This document shows positions 1-6,314 of a DNA stretch of 32,702 bases, in pieces. Under the pieces are notes generated by a model, which saw only the letters and a program-made list of their open reading frames with translations, searched no databases and was not told where the DNA came from. Source of the DNA: DATBLE01 sp963837265 (GTDB lineage: Bacteria > Actinomycetota > Thermoleophilia > Gaiellales > Gaiellaceae); contig CAWIMQ010000010.1 of NCBI GenBank assembly GCA_963837265.1, positions 1 through 32,702 of the forward strand, written 5' to 3'. The translations under genes and the position numbers were made by a program. Each line of letters starts with the position of its first letter. The stretch's first letter is position 1.

Positions 1-228
1 GAGACGAGCCTTTCACCTTGAGCTTGAGCTCAAAGGTCGCGTTCCACGTTGACATCTCGATACAGAACGCGACGAGGTTGATTCCCATGCCGGAATCGCA
101 CCGATCCGTGGAACCGGTCCAGCCCCGTGGGGCTGGTCCAGCCGGGATCGAAAAGCGAGCCGCCATGGTCTCGACGTAAACGCACGCTGCTGAGTTTTCA
201 AAGACCGCGCTGTCTGACCGGGAAGCGT
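1..228 (-). other. probable rRNA operon leader (boxA region), 16S beyond left edge
   Basis: No protein gene is convincing here. On the minus strand positions 206-187 read GGTCTTTGAAAACTCAGCAG, closely resembling the boxA antitermination element of Gram-positive rRNA leaders (core TCTTTGAAAACT). Downstream toward base 1 are strong stems: an imperfect stem around 117-140 with the perfect core AGCCCC/GGGGCT, and TTGAGC-TTGA-GCTCAA at 18-33, which could be part of a processing stem. Placement directly after tyrS fits known actinobacterial organisation (the rrnB operon of Mycobacterium smegmatis follows tyrS). I see no 16S 5' sequence, so the 16S gene is inferred to start left of the window. Confidence 0.6.
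187..206 (-). promoter_or_regulatory. boxA-like antitermination element
   Basis: The minus strand carries GGTCTTTGAAAACTCAGCAG. Bacterial rRNA leaders carry a boxA bound by NusB/NusE, and Gram-positive versions typically contain CTTTGAGAACTC or CTTTGAAAACT. It lies downstream of the terminator at 230-258, as expected if that terminator closes a separate upstream transcript. Confidence 0.6.
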
Positions 229-229
229 G

Positions 230-258
230 AAAAAGGCCCCCGACACGCACCGGAGGCC
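230..258 (-). terminator. rho-independent terminator upstream of boxA
   Basis: On the minus strand GGCCTCCG (258-251) pairs with CGGGGGCC (242-235), an 8-bp stem with one G-U pair around an 8-nt loop, followed at once by five T (234-230). It could end tyrS transcripts, a ~120-nt RNA started from the promoter at 358-385, or both. Confidence 0.65.
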
Positions 259-351
259 CCAAAAACGTCGCACCCTTCGACTTTCGTCTCGGTCGCTTGG
301 TTTGGGAACTCCTGGTCGTGGGACAGTTCCACGCCGCCCTTTTCGGGCAGC
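230..351 (-). ncRNA. candidate ~120-nt structured small RNA or leader
   Basis: The segment is bounded by a near-consensus promoter (358-385) and a terminator (230-258). Its minus-strand sequence has no plausible ORF but several stems in series: GCTGCCC/GGGCGGC around GAAAA, GGAACT/AGTTCC around about 14 nt, CGAC/GTCG around 10 nt, then the terminator hairpin. GTGG and CCAC offer an alternative pairing that would disrupt the second stem. It may be an independent small RNA or an attenuated first segment of the rRNA leader; I do not recognise a known family. Confidence 0.4.
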
Positions 352-357
352 CGCGGA

Positions 358-385
358 ATGATACCAGCCCTCAGGACGGTGTCAA
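358..385 (-). promoter_or_regulatory. strong sigma70-type promoter inside the tyrS 3' end
   Basis: On the minus strand TTGACA (385-380) and TATCAT (363-358) are separated by 16 bp. This is the best consensus promoter I see in the window. It overlaps the last codons and stop of tyrS and points toward the boxA region, so it may drive the rRNA operon or a small RNA in front of it. The expected start site is near 351. Confidence 0.65.
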
Positions 386-1513
386 GCGGACGAAACGGCG
401 CTTCCCGGCTTGAACAAGCGCATTTTCGATCGTCGAGCGAGGCATGTCGAGGTCGGACACGGAGGCCCCGTCGATCCTGACCGCCCCGTCGCGGATCAGC
501 CGCCTCGCCTCGCTGGTCGAGAGCCCGAACGCGGCGGCCAGCACTCCGGGCAGATGAACCGGATCACCGGCCGGCAGCGGCAGCTCCGGCACCTCCTCGG
601 GTGCGCGGCCCTCGCGCACGACGCGCGTGAAGTGCGCTTCCGCCGTCCGGGCGGCATCCTCCCCGTGCGAGCGCGCGACGATGAAGCGGGCCAGCCCGAG
701 CTTCGCCTCGAGCGGATCGCCCTCCGGCGGCTCCTCCTCGAGCACGAGGCGGTACCAGTCCGGGATCTGCCCATCGGAGATCCGCATCGCGCGGCCGAAC
801 TGCTCCTCCGGGGCCGCCGTCAACGGGATGTTGTTTCCGACCGACGAGCTCATCTTCTCACCGTCCCACGAGAGGAGCAGCGGTGTCGTCAGGACCACCT
901 GCGGCTCGACGCCGTAAGCCTCCATGACGTCGCGGCCGGCGAGCAGGTTGTAGAGCTGGTCGGTGCCGCCGAGCTCGACGTCCGCCTCGACCGCGACCGA
1001 GTCGTACGCCTGCATCAGCGGGTAGAGGAGCTCCGAGACGGAGATCGGCTCCCGGGCCGCGTAGCGCTTCGCGAAGTCGTCGCGCTCGAGGATCCGGGCG
1101 ACCGTGATCGTGCGCGCGAGGCGGACGACCTCGGCGTACGTGAGCCTCGACAGCCACTCGCCGTTGTACCGCACCTCGGTGCGCTCGGGGTCGAGGACGA
1201 TCAGCGCCTGCTCCAGGTACGTCTGCGCGTTCTGCTCGATCTCCTCGTCGGTCAGCACCGGGCGCTCGGCCGAGCGACCCGAGGGGTCGCCGATCCTCGT
1301 CGTGTAGTCGCCGACGATCATGACCCCGATGTGGCCCTCGTCCTGGAAGGCGCGCATCCGCTGGAGCGGAACCGCGCGGCCGACGTGGATGTCGGGGGAG
1401 GTGACGTCGATGCCGAGCTTGACGCGAAGGGGCCTGCCGAGCGCGAGCTTCCTCTCGAGCCCCCCCTGCGGGAGCACGTCGACCGCGTTCCGGGTCAGCT
1501 CGGCGATGCCCAC
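371..1513 (-). CDS. tyrS: tyrosine--tRNA ligase
   Basis: Cytoplasmic class I aminoacyl-tRNA synthetase that charges tRNA-Tyr. The 380-residue protein has the Rossmann catalytic domain with the HIGH-region motif at 43-46 (here HVGR), the GGTDQ tyrosine-pocket motif near 182, KMSSS at 220-224, and a C-terminal S4 RNA-binding domain from about 319. Length and layout fit the TyrZ-like bacterial branch. The last base of the HIGH-type motif is odd: Arg replaces the second His. The GTG start is chosen because a TAGACT -10 box lies 6 nt upstream (1525-1520), suggesting a leaderless mRNA. It diverges from the PBP gene, with -10 boxes only 15 bp apart, and its 3' end contains a downstream promoter. Confidence 0.96.
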   Translation of the reverse strand: MGIAELTRNAVDVLPQGGLERKLALGRPLRVKLGIDVTSPDIHVGRAVPLQRMRAFQDEGHIGVMIVGDYTTRIGDPSGRSAERPVLTDEEIEQNAQTYLEQALIVLDPERTEVRYNGEWLSRLTYAEVVRLARTITVARILERDDFAKRYAAREPISVSELLYPLMQAYDSVAVEADVELGGTDQLYNLLAGRDVMEAYGVEPQVVLTTPLLLSWDGEKMSSSVGNNIPLTAAPEEQFGRAMRISDGQIPDWYRLVLEEEPPEGDPLEAKLGLARFIVARSHGEDAARTAEAHFTRVVREGRAPEEVPELPLPAGDPVHLPGVLAAAFGLSTSEARRLIRDGAVRIDGASVSDLDMPRSTIENALVQAGKRRFVRLTPS

Positions 1514-1519
1514 GCGCCG

Positions 1520-1546
1520 AGTCTAGAGGGAGAGGCGGGCTAGAAT
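1520..1546. promoter_or_regulatory. divergent -10 boxes of tyrS and the PBP gene
   Basis: TAGACT on the minus strand (1525-1520) sits 6 nt before the tyrS GTG. TAGAAT on the plus strand (1541-1546) sits 9 nt before a CTG codon that opens the PBP reading frame. The hexamers are 15 bp apart and point away from each other, so polymerases at the two sites should interfere. No clear -35 is visible for either. Confidence 0.55.
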
Positions 1547-1555
1547 CAGCGGGCT

Positions 1556-3967
1556 CTGGCTGGTCCGAAGGCTCCTCTCCAGGCGAGCGGCACGCGCCGG
1601 CGCCGGATCCGCAAGCTTCGACTCCTCGCCCTCCTGGCGCTGGTGGGCCTGTTCTGCTTCGTCTCGTTCGCCTACGGGGTGGTGCTCGGGATCCGCGGCG
1701 ACATTCCGCAGCTCGACCCCGCGCGCAGCCACCGGCTGGAGCGGAACGGCTACATCTACGACTCGACGGGAAAGCGCGTGCTCGCGGTCCTCCGCGGCTC
1801 CGAGGCCCGGGTGGTCGTCGACTCGAGCGAGATCGCGCCGGTGATGAAGCAGGCGATCGTCGCGATCGAGGACAAGCGGTTCTTCGAGCATCACGGGGTG
1901 GACGTGCGCGGGATCGTGCGGGCGATCTGGCAGGACGTCCGCAACAAGAAGGTAGTCCAGGGCGGCTCGACGATCACGCAGCAGTTCGTCAAGAACGCGT
2001 ACGTCCGGAGCTCGCGCTCGATCAGCCGCAAGTTGAAGGAGGCGGCCCTGGCCTGGCAGCTCGAGCAGGTCTGGCCGAAGGACCGGATCCTGACCGCCTA
2101 CCTGAACACGATCTACTTCGGCAACGGCGCCTACGGGGTCGAGCAGGCGGCCCGCGTCTACTTCGACCACGGCGCGTCGAAGTTGACTCTCCCAGAGGCG
2201 GCGATGCTGGCCGGGATCCCTGGGGACCCGAGCCTGTACAACCCGGTCACCGACCCGAAGGCCACGCACGCGCGGCGGCGCGAGGTGCTCCAGGCGATGC
2301 TCGACCAGAAGGACATCACCTACAACGAGTACCGGCTCGCGAACCGGACGCCGCTCCCGAACCCCGAGGACGTCCATCTGCCCGGGACGCGCGGCCCGGC
2401 GCAGTACTTCGTCGACTACGTCAAGCAGCAGCTGGTAGACGGGTACGGCACGCGCGAGGTCTTCGGCGGCGGCCTGAAGGTGACGACGTCGATCGACCTG
2501 GGGCTGCAGGAGCTCGCCCGGCAGGCGATCTCGCACTCGTTGACGAACGACCCCGGCCCGGCCGCGGCGCTCGTCGCGATCGACCCACGAGACGGTCGCG
2601 TGCTGGTGATGGTCGGTGGCGACAACTACCGGCAGAGCCAGTTCAACCTCGCCGTGCAGGGCGAGCGGCAGGCAGGCTCGGCGTTCAAGCCGTTCGTGCT
2701 CGCGACCGCGCTCCAGCAGGGCATCTCGCCGACGACGGTGCTCGAGTCGGGACCTGTGACGATCCCGCTCGGCGACCGCAACTGGTACGTGCACAACTAC
2801 GAGGGCTCGGACCTCGGGCCGATCGACCTGACGACGGCGACGGTGTACTCCGACAACACCGTCTACGCCCAGCTGACGCACATCGTCGCCCCGAAGAACG
2901 TCGCCGAGACCGCGCGGAAGCTCGGGATCACCCGGCACCTGAACCCCTACTTCGCGATCGGTCTCGGAGCCGATCCGGTCAGCCCCCTCGAGCTGGCCCG
3001 GGCGTATGCGTCGCTCGCGGACGGCGGGAAGCGGATCGACGGCTCGATCTTCAAGAACGAGCCGCGCGTCGTTCTCTCCGTGGACGGAAAGGAGAACGCC
3101 CCGGAGCCGCAGCAGGTGATCGGCGAGGCGAGCGCCGAGATCGTCAACCAGATCCTCCAGCAGGTCGTCCGGGCAGGCACCGGCGAGCGGGCGGCGCTGC
3201 CCGACGGGCGACCGGTCGCCGGCAAGACCGGGACGACCGAGAATTACGGGGACGCGTGGTTCGTCGGCTACACGCCGCAGCTCGTGGCCGCGGTCTGGGT
3301 CGGCTATCCGAACCGGCTAGTCCCGATGCTCACCGAGTTCCACGGGCGGGCGGTCGCGGGTGGGACGTTCCCGGCCGAGATCTGGCGAACGTTCATGGAG
3401 AAGGCGCTTCCGTATCTGCGGGACGAGCCGGAGAGCTTCGCGTACCCGAGCCTTCCCTCCACGCAATCGGAGCGGCTCGTACTGCGCGACGGCACCTTCC
3501 AGCGTGACAACGGGCTCTGCCGCGACACGATCCGTGTCGCCTACTTCGAGGGCCGCTCGCCCGCGAAGACGGCGAACTGCAAGCCGAACGAGGTCGAGGT
3601 GCCGAACGTCGTGGGCGACACGTACCCGGTCGCGCAGGCGCGCCTCGCGGCGCAGCCGCTGACGCCGGTCGTCGTGTACAAGCCGGCATCGGCCGGCCAG
3701 GCGATCCACGTCGTCGTCAAGCAGCTCCCGCCACGCGGCCGGCTCTCTTCCCACGACAAGGTGACGATCGTGTTCGCGAAGCCGCTGCACGGCGTCATCC
3801 CCCGGATCGTCGGCCTGCGGGTGTCGAAGGCGCGGCAGATGCTCGAGCGGCTGAAGCTGCGCCCCGTGCTGCGGGGCAACGGATCGAGGATCGTCCGGCA
3901 ACGACCGCGGGCGGGGCTCGCGGCCGCGCCCGGGCTGCGGGTCACGCTCTGGGTACGCCGCGGCTGA
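1556..3967 (+). CDS. class A penicillin-binding protein (PBP1-type) with PASTA domains
   Basis: Bifunctional peptidoglycan glycosyltransferase/transpeptidase, membrane-anchored with its domains outside the cell. From the CTG start (803 aa) there is an Arg-rich N-terminus, one transmembrane helix at about 24-48, the GT51 domain with EDKRFFEHHGVD (catalytic Glu near 105), GGSTITQQ and RKLKEAALA, then a transpeptidase with SAFK (Ser near 375), SDN and KTGT, and two C-terminal PASTA repeats. Start choice: the only conventional codon near the N-terminus is GTG 1643, which cuts the transmembrane helix and removes its basic flank. The frame is open back to a stop at 1541, and CTG 1556 lies just after TAGAAT. 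The true start is therefore uncertain (1556 or 1643). The 3' end overlaps the convergent glycosylase gene by 26 bp. Confidence 0.93.
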   Translation: MAGPKAPLQASGTRRRRIRKLRLLALLALVGLFCFVSFAYGVVLGIRGDIPQLDPARSHRLERNGYIYDSTGKRVLAVLRGSEARVVVDSSEIAPVMKQAIVAIEDKRFFEHHGVDVRGIVRAIWQDVRNKKVVQGGSTITQQFVKNAYVRSSRSISRKLKEAALAWQLEQVWPKDRILTAYLNTIYFGNGAYGVEQAARVYFDHGASKLTLPEAAMLAGIPGDPSLYNPVTDPKATHARRREVLQAMLDQKDITYNEYRLANRTPLPNPEDVHLPGTRGPAQYFVDYVKQQLVDGYGTREVFGGGLKVTTSIDLGLQELARQAISHSLTNDPGPAAALVAIDPRDGRVLVMVGGDNYRQSQFNLAVQGERQAGSAFKPFVLATALQQGISPTTVLESGPVTIPLGDRNWYVHNYEGSDLGPIDLTTATVYSDNTVYAQLTHIVAPKNVAETARKLGITRHLNPYFAIGLGADPVSPLELARAYASLADGGKRIDGSIFKNEPRVVLSVDGKENAPEPQQVIGEASAEIVNQILQQVVRAGTGERAALPDGRPVAGKTGTTENYGDAWFVGYTPQLVAAVWVGYPNRLVPMLTEFHGRAVAGGTFPAEIWRTFMEKALPYLRDEPESFAYPSLPSTQSERLVLRDGTFQRDNGLCRDTIRVAYFEGRSPAKTANCKPNEVEVPNVVGDTYPVAQARLAAQPLTPVVVYKPASAGQAIHVVVKQLPPRGRLSSHDKVTIVFAKPLHGVIPRIVGLRVSKARQMLERLKLRPVLRGNGSRIVRQRPRAGLAAAPGLRVTLWVRRG

Positions 3968-4514
3968 GGAAGCGCGAGCCGGCGAGGACGTACCGCCACG
4001 GCCGGTCGGCGGCGCGAGTGATGCCGATCCTCGGGACGGCTGCGATCTCGGGCTCGAGGGACCGCGCTCTGAGCTCGAAGGGCGGCCTGTCGAGCGGGAG
4101 ACGGTCGTGGTCGCCGGTCACGGCCAGCGCCTCGCAGAGCCGCCCGGGCCCTGCGGCCAGGAGTCGCGTCTCGGCCGTCCCGCGCCGGTCCCTCATGCGG
4201 GCTACACCGCTCGTCGGCTCCAGCGCGCGGATCAGCACTGCAGCCGCGACCCCCTCGTCCTCGCAGACCAGGTTCAGGCACCAGTGGACGCCGTACGAGC
4301 GGTAGACGTACGCGTGGCCCGGCGGGCCGAACATCGCCTCGTTGCGCGGCGTGCGCCCCCGGAACGCGTGGCTCGCCGGATCCGCCGGTTCGTACGCCTC
4401 GACCTCGACGATCGTCCCGCCCACCCCGTCGACGAGGAGCGTCACTCCGATCAGGTTGGGTGCGACCGCGTGGACGCTGCGGGCGAAGAAGGCTGTGGAG
4501 AGCCTGTCACTCAT
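3942..4514 (-). CDS. mpg: 3-methyladenine DNA glycosylase (AAG/MPG family)
   Basis: Base-excision repair enzyme that removes alkylated purines such as 3-methyladenine. The 190-residue protein has family hallmarks: GGTIVEVEAYE near the N-terminus with the catalytic Glu, SHAFRGRTPRN, YVYRSYGVHWCLN, and AAGPGRLCEAL near the C-terminus. Length matches bacterial MPG (about 190-200 aa). The ATG at 4514 is chosen because it gives a family-like N-terminus and overlaps the upstream MFS stop by 8 nt, implying translational coupling. A longer frame to 4613 would run deep into the MFS gene. The palindromes at 4521-4546 lie directly upstream in the mRNA and could form a hairpin affecting initiation. Confidence 0.92.
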   Translation of the reverse strand: MSDRLSTAFFARSVHAVAPNLIGVTLLVDGVGGTIVEVEAYEPADPASHAFRGRTPRNEAMFGPPGHAYVYRSYGVHWCLNLVCEDEGVAAAVLIRALEPTSGVARMRDRRGTAETRLLAAGPGRLCEALAVTGDHDRLPLDRPPFELRARSLEPEIAAVPRIGITRAADRPWRYVLAGSRFLSRGVPRA

Positions 4515-5841
4515 TCGTTTCAGGGACTGTCCCTGGGACCGGTCCCGCAGAGACATAGCGCACCAGGCTCGGCACCGCGGCCAGAATCGCGACTGCCCCG
4601 GCGGCGCAGGCAACGCCGCCGGAGACGATCGAGAACCGCAGGCTGGTCAGCGAGGCGAGGACGCCGGCCTCGACGTTTCCGAGCGCGGGGGTGCTCGCCA
4701 CCTGCGCGAGCTCGAATCCCTGCATACGGCCCCGCATGTGGTCGGGCGTCGACGCGAAGAGGATCGTCGAGCGGAGGATCGCGCTGAACTCGTCCGCAAG
4801 CCCGGCGAGGGCGAGCATGGCGACGCCGAGCCAGAGCGCCGTCGAGAGCCCGAACCCCGCGATCGCGCCTCCCCACGCGACGATCGCGACGGCCACGGCG
4901 ACGCCCTGCCGGCGGACGTGCGCGATCCAGCCGGACGCCAGCGCGGCGAGCAACGCCCCCGCCGACGGCGCGGCGTAGAGGACGCCGACGACTCGCGCGC
5001 CGGAGTGGAAGTGGTGCACGGCCACGGCCGGAAACAGCGCCTGCGGCATCCCGAAGATCATCGCGTTCGTGTCGAGCACGAACGTCCCCAGGATCGCCGG
5101 CTGCCGCCGCAGGAACCGCCAACCCTCCCGGAGCGACTCGATCGCCTCCTTGGCCACCATCCCCTTCGGCGGCGCCGGGGCGATCAGCCAGACCGCGAGC
5201 AGCGAGGCGCCGAAGCTCACCGCGTCGAGCGAGTACGTCCACCCGACGCCGACCGCCGCGATCAGCACGCCGCCCAGTGCCGGCCCCACGATCGCACCAA
5301 CGCTCGAATAGATCGACTGGAGCGCCTGCGTGGCCGCGAGCTGTTCCTCCGGCACCAGCCCCGGCATCAGCGCCCGCAGCGCCGGCGAGCCGAGCGCCCA
5401 GAGCGAGGTGTCGACGGCCGCCAGGACGTAGAGCGCCCAGGCCCGAGGATGCGGCACGAACGCGTTCACGGCCAGCAGCGCCGAGAGGACCGTCAGGCCC
5501 AGCTCCGACGCCAGGACGAGCCTGCGGCGGTCGACCCGGTCGGCGATCGTGCCGCCGATCGCGGCGAACAGCAGCAGCGGCACCGCGTCCGCGATCGACA
5601 GCAGCCCGACCTGGAGCGCCGAGTGGGTGAGCGCGTACAGCTGGTACGGCACCGCGACGAAGGCGACCATGCTCCCCAGGTACGAGACTCCCTGGCCGCA
5701 CCAGAGCAGGCGGAAGTCGCGGGACTCGCGCAGCGGCCGCGTGTCGATCGCGAGCAGCCGGAGCCGGGCGAGCCGCCCGGGTCGATCGGTCGTCGGCGGC
5801 GCCTCCTCGCCCGCCGGCGGCAGCTGTTCGAAGCCGTTCAG
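4507..5841 (-). CDS. MFS transporter (MFS_3/EntS-like exporter)
   Basis: Multi-pass membrane protein of the major facilitator superfamily. From the assumed start it has 444 residues, usual for the group, with roughly ten to twelve hydrophobic segments and the loop ADRVDRRR after the second or third helix (MFS motif A-like). The N-terminal signature DFRLLWCGQGVSYLGS resembles the EntS/MFS_3 exporters; the substrate cannot be told. No ATG, GTG or TTG exists in frame between the remA-like stop and the first helix, so I place the start at CTG 5841, four nt after that stop. ATG in the first helix is the only nearby alternative. The C-terminal tail GPVPGTVPETNE is encoded by palindromic repeat sequence. 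Confidence 0.85.
   Translation of the reverse strand: MNGFEQLPPAGEEAPPTTDRPGRLARLRLLAIDTRPLRESRDFRLLWCGQGVSYLGSMVAFVAVPYQLYALTHSALQVGLLSIADAVPLLLFAAIGGTIADRVDRRRLVLASELGLTVLSALLAVNAFVPHPRAWALYVLAAVDTSLWALGSPALRALMPGLVPEEQLAATQALQSIYSSVGAIVGPALGGVLIAAVGVGWTYSLDAVSFGASLLAVWLIAPAPPKGMVAKEAIESLREGWRFLRRQPAILGTFVLDTNAMIFGMPQALFPAVAVHHFHSGARVVGVLYAAPSAGALLAALASGWIAHVRRQGVAVAVAIVAWGGAIAGFGLSTALWLGVAMLALAGLADEFSAILRSTILFASTPDHMRGRMQGFELAQVASTPALGNVEAGVLASLTSLRFSIVSGGVACAAGAVAILAAVPSLVRYVSAGPVPGTVPETNE
4521..4546. repeat. paired palindromes within the MFS 3' end
   Basis: CAGGGACTGTCCCTG (4521-4535) is a perfect 7-1-7 palindrome and is followed, sharing one base, by the perfect 12-mer GGGACCGGTCCC (4535-4546). 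Both are translated into the C-terminal tail of the MFS protein. They resemble dispersed REP-type palindromes in architecture. Confidence 0.55.
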
Positions 5842-5845
5842 ATCC

Positions 5846-6205
5846 TCAGAAGAGCTTCTCGGTCCCGGCCGGCTTCGCCGTCTTCTCGAGCAGCCGGCGT
5901 GCGCGACGTCCGAGGTCGCCGAGATCGACCTTCCCCTGCTCCGCCGCCTCGGCGAGCCGCTCCGCGAGACCGAGGGCCTCGTCGATGATCGCCGAGCCGG
6001 CGCCGAGGTCCTGACCCATCTCGTGCAGGATCGTCCGCTCCGTCCGCGAGGCGACGATCGGCTCGGCGATCCCCTCGACCCAGACGCGGGTGCGGCGCCC
6101 GCTGCCCCGCTCAACGCTCTCGATCGGCTCGAGCGCATAGATCCGGTCCGCGCGGGCGAACTTGCCGAACCCGAGGAAGATCATCCTGGTCGCGCCGTTC
6201 GCCAC
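5846..6205 (-). CDS. RemA-like (DUF370-type) putative DNA-binding protein
   Basis: The 119-residue product begins, after seven extra residues, with IFLGFGKFARADRIYAL and then SGRRTRVWVEG. These match the two blocks of Bacillus RemA (IGFGNMVSANRIVAI and YGRRTRAVIIM), including the GRRTR arginines implicated in DNA binding. RemA forms rings and activates matrix and osmoprotection genes in Bacillus. Here the segment between the blocks is much shorter, and a helical acidic/basic tail of about 60 residues follows. The GTG start is supported by CATAAT 6 nt upstream (6217-6212); an internal ATG at 6184 is the alternative. The MFS gene follows immediately, so the two are probably co-transcribed. Remote similarity only; the function is inferred. 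Confidence 0.72.
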   Translation of the reverse strand: MANGATRMIFLGFGKFARADRIYALEPIESVERGSGRRTRVWVEGIAEPIVASRTERTILHEMGQDLGAGSAIIDEALGLAERLAEAAEQGKVDLGDLGRRARRLLEKTAKPAGTEKLF

Positions 6206-6211
6206 CAGGTG

Positions 6212-6217
6212 ATTATG
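6212..6217 (-). promoter_or_regulatory. -10 box of the remA-like gene (leaderless)
   Basis: CATAAT on the minus strand ends 6 nt before GTG 6205. The spacing puts the expected transcription start at or beside the start codon. Confidence 0.5.
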
Positions 6218-6272
6218 CAGCCTGGAAAACGTCTCGGCACCGGCGGCAGCCTCGCGTCCGGGAGCCGCCGGG

Positions 6273-6287
6273 CGACACCCGGTGTCG
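6273..6287. repeat. 15-bp perfect palindrome CGACACC-C-GGTGTCG
   Basis: A 7-1-7 perfect inverted repeat in the divergent region between the remA-like gene and the DegT aminotransferase. It may be a dispersed REP-like element or an operator; it lies 14 bp upstream of the TAGGCT box at 6301-6306. Confidence 0.45.
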
Positions 6288-6300
6288 GGGCGCGGGCGGG

Positions 6301-6306
6301 TAGGCT
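6301..6306 (+). promoter_or_regulatory. -10 box of the DegT aminotransferase gene
   Basis: TAGGCT lies 8 nt upstream of GTG 6315. It follows the TANNNT-GTG arrangement seen repeatedly in this window and helps choose that start. Confidence 0.45.
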
Positions 6307-6314
6307 CGCGCGCG

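Noticed and set aside
1..160. 16S rRNA 5' end inside the window
   Set aside because: GATCCCGGCTGGACC on the minus strand superficially resembles the 16S start, but the following conserved bases do not match and the segment is a local stem.
410..1543. 377-residue plus-strand ORF opposite tyrS
   Set aside because: Arg/Asp/Gly-rich mirror translation typical of high-GC antisense frames; tyrS on the other strand is certain.
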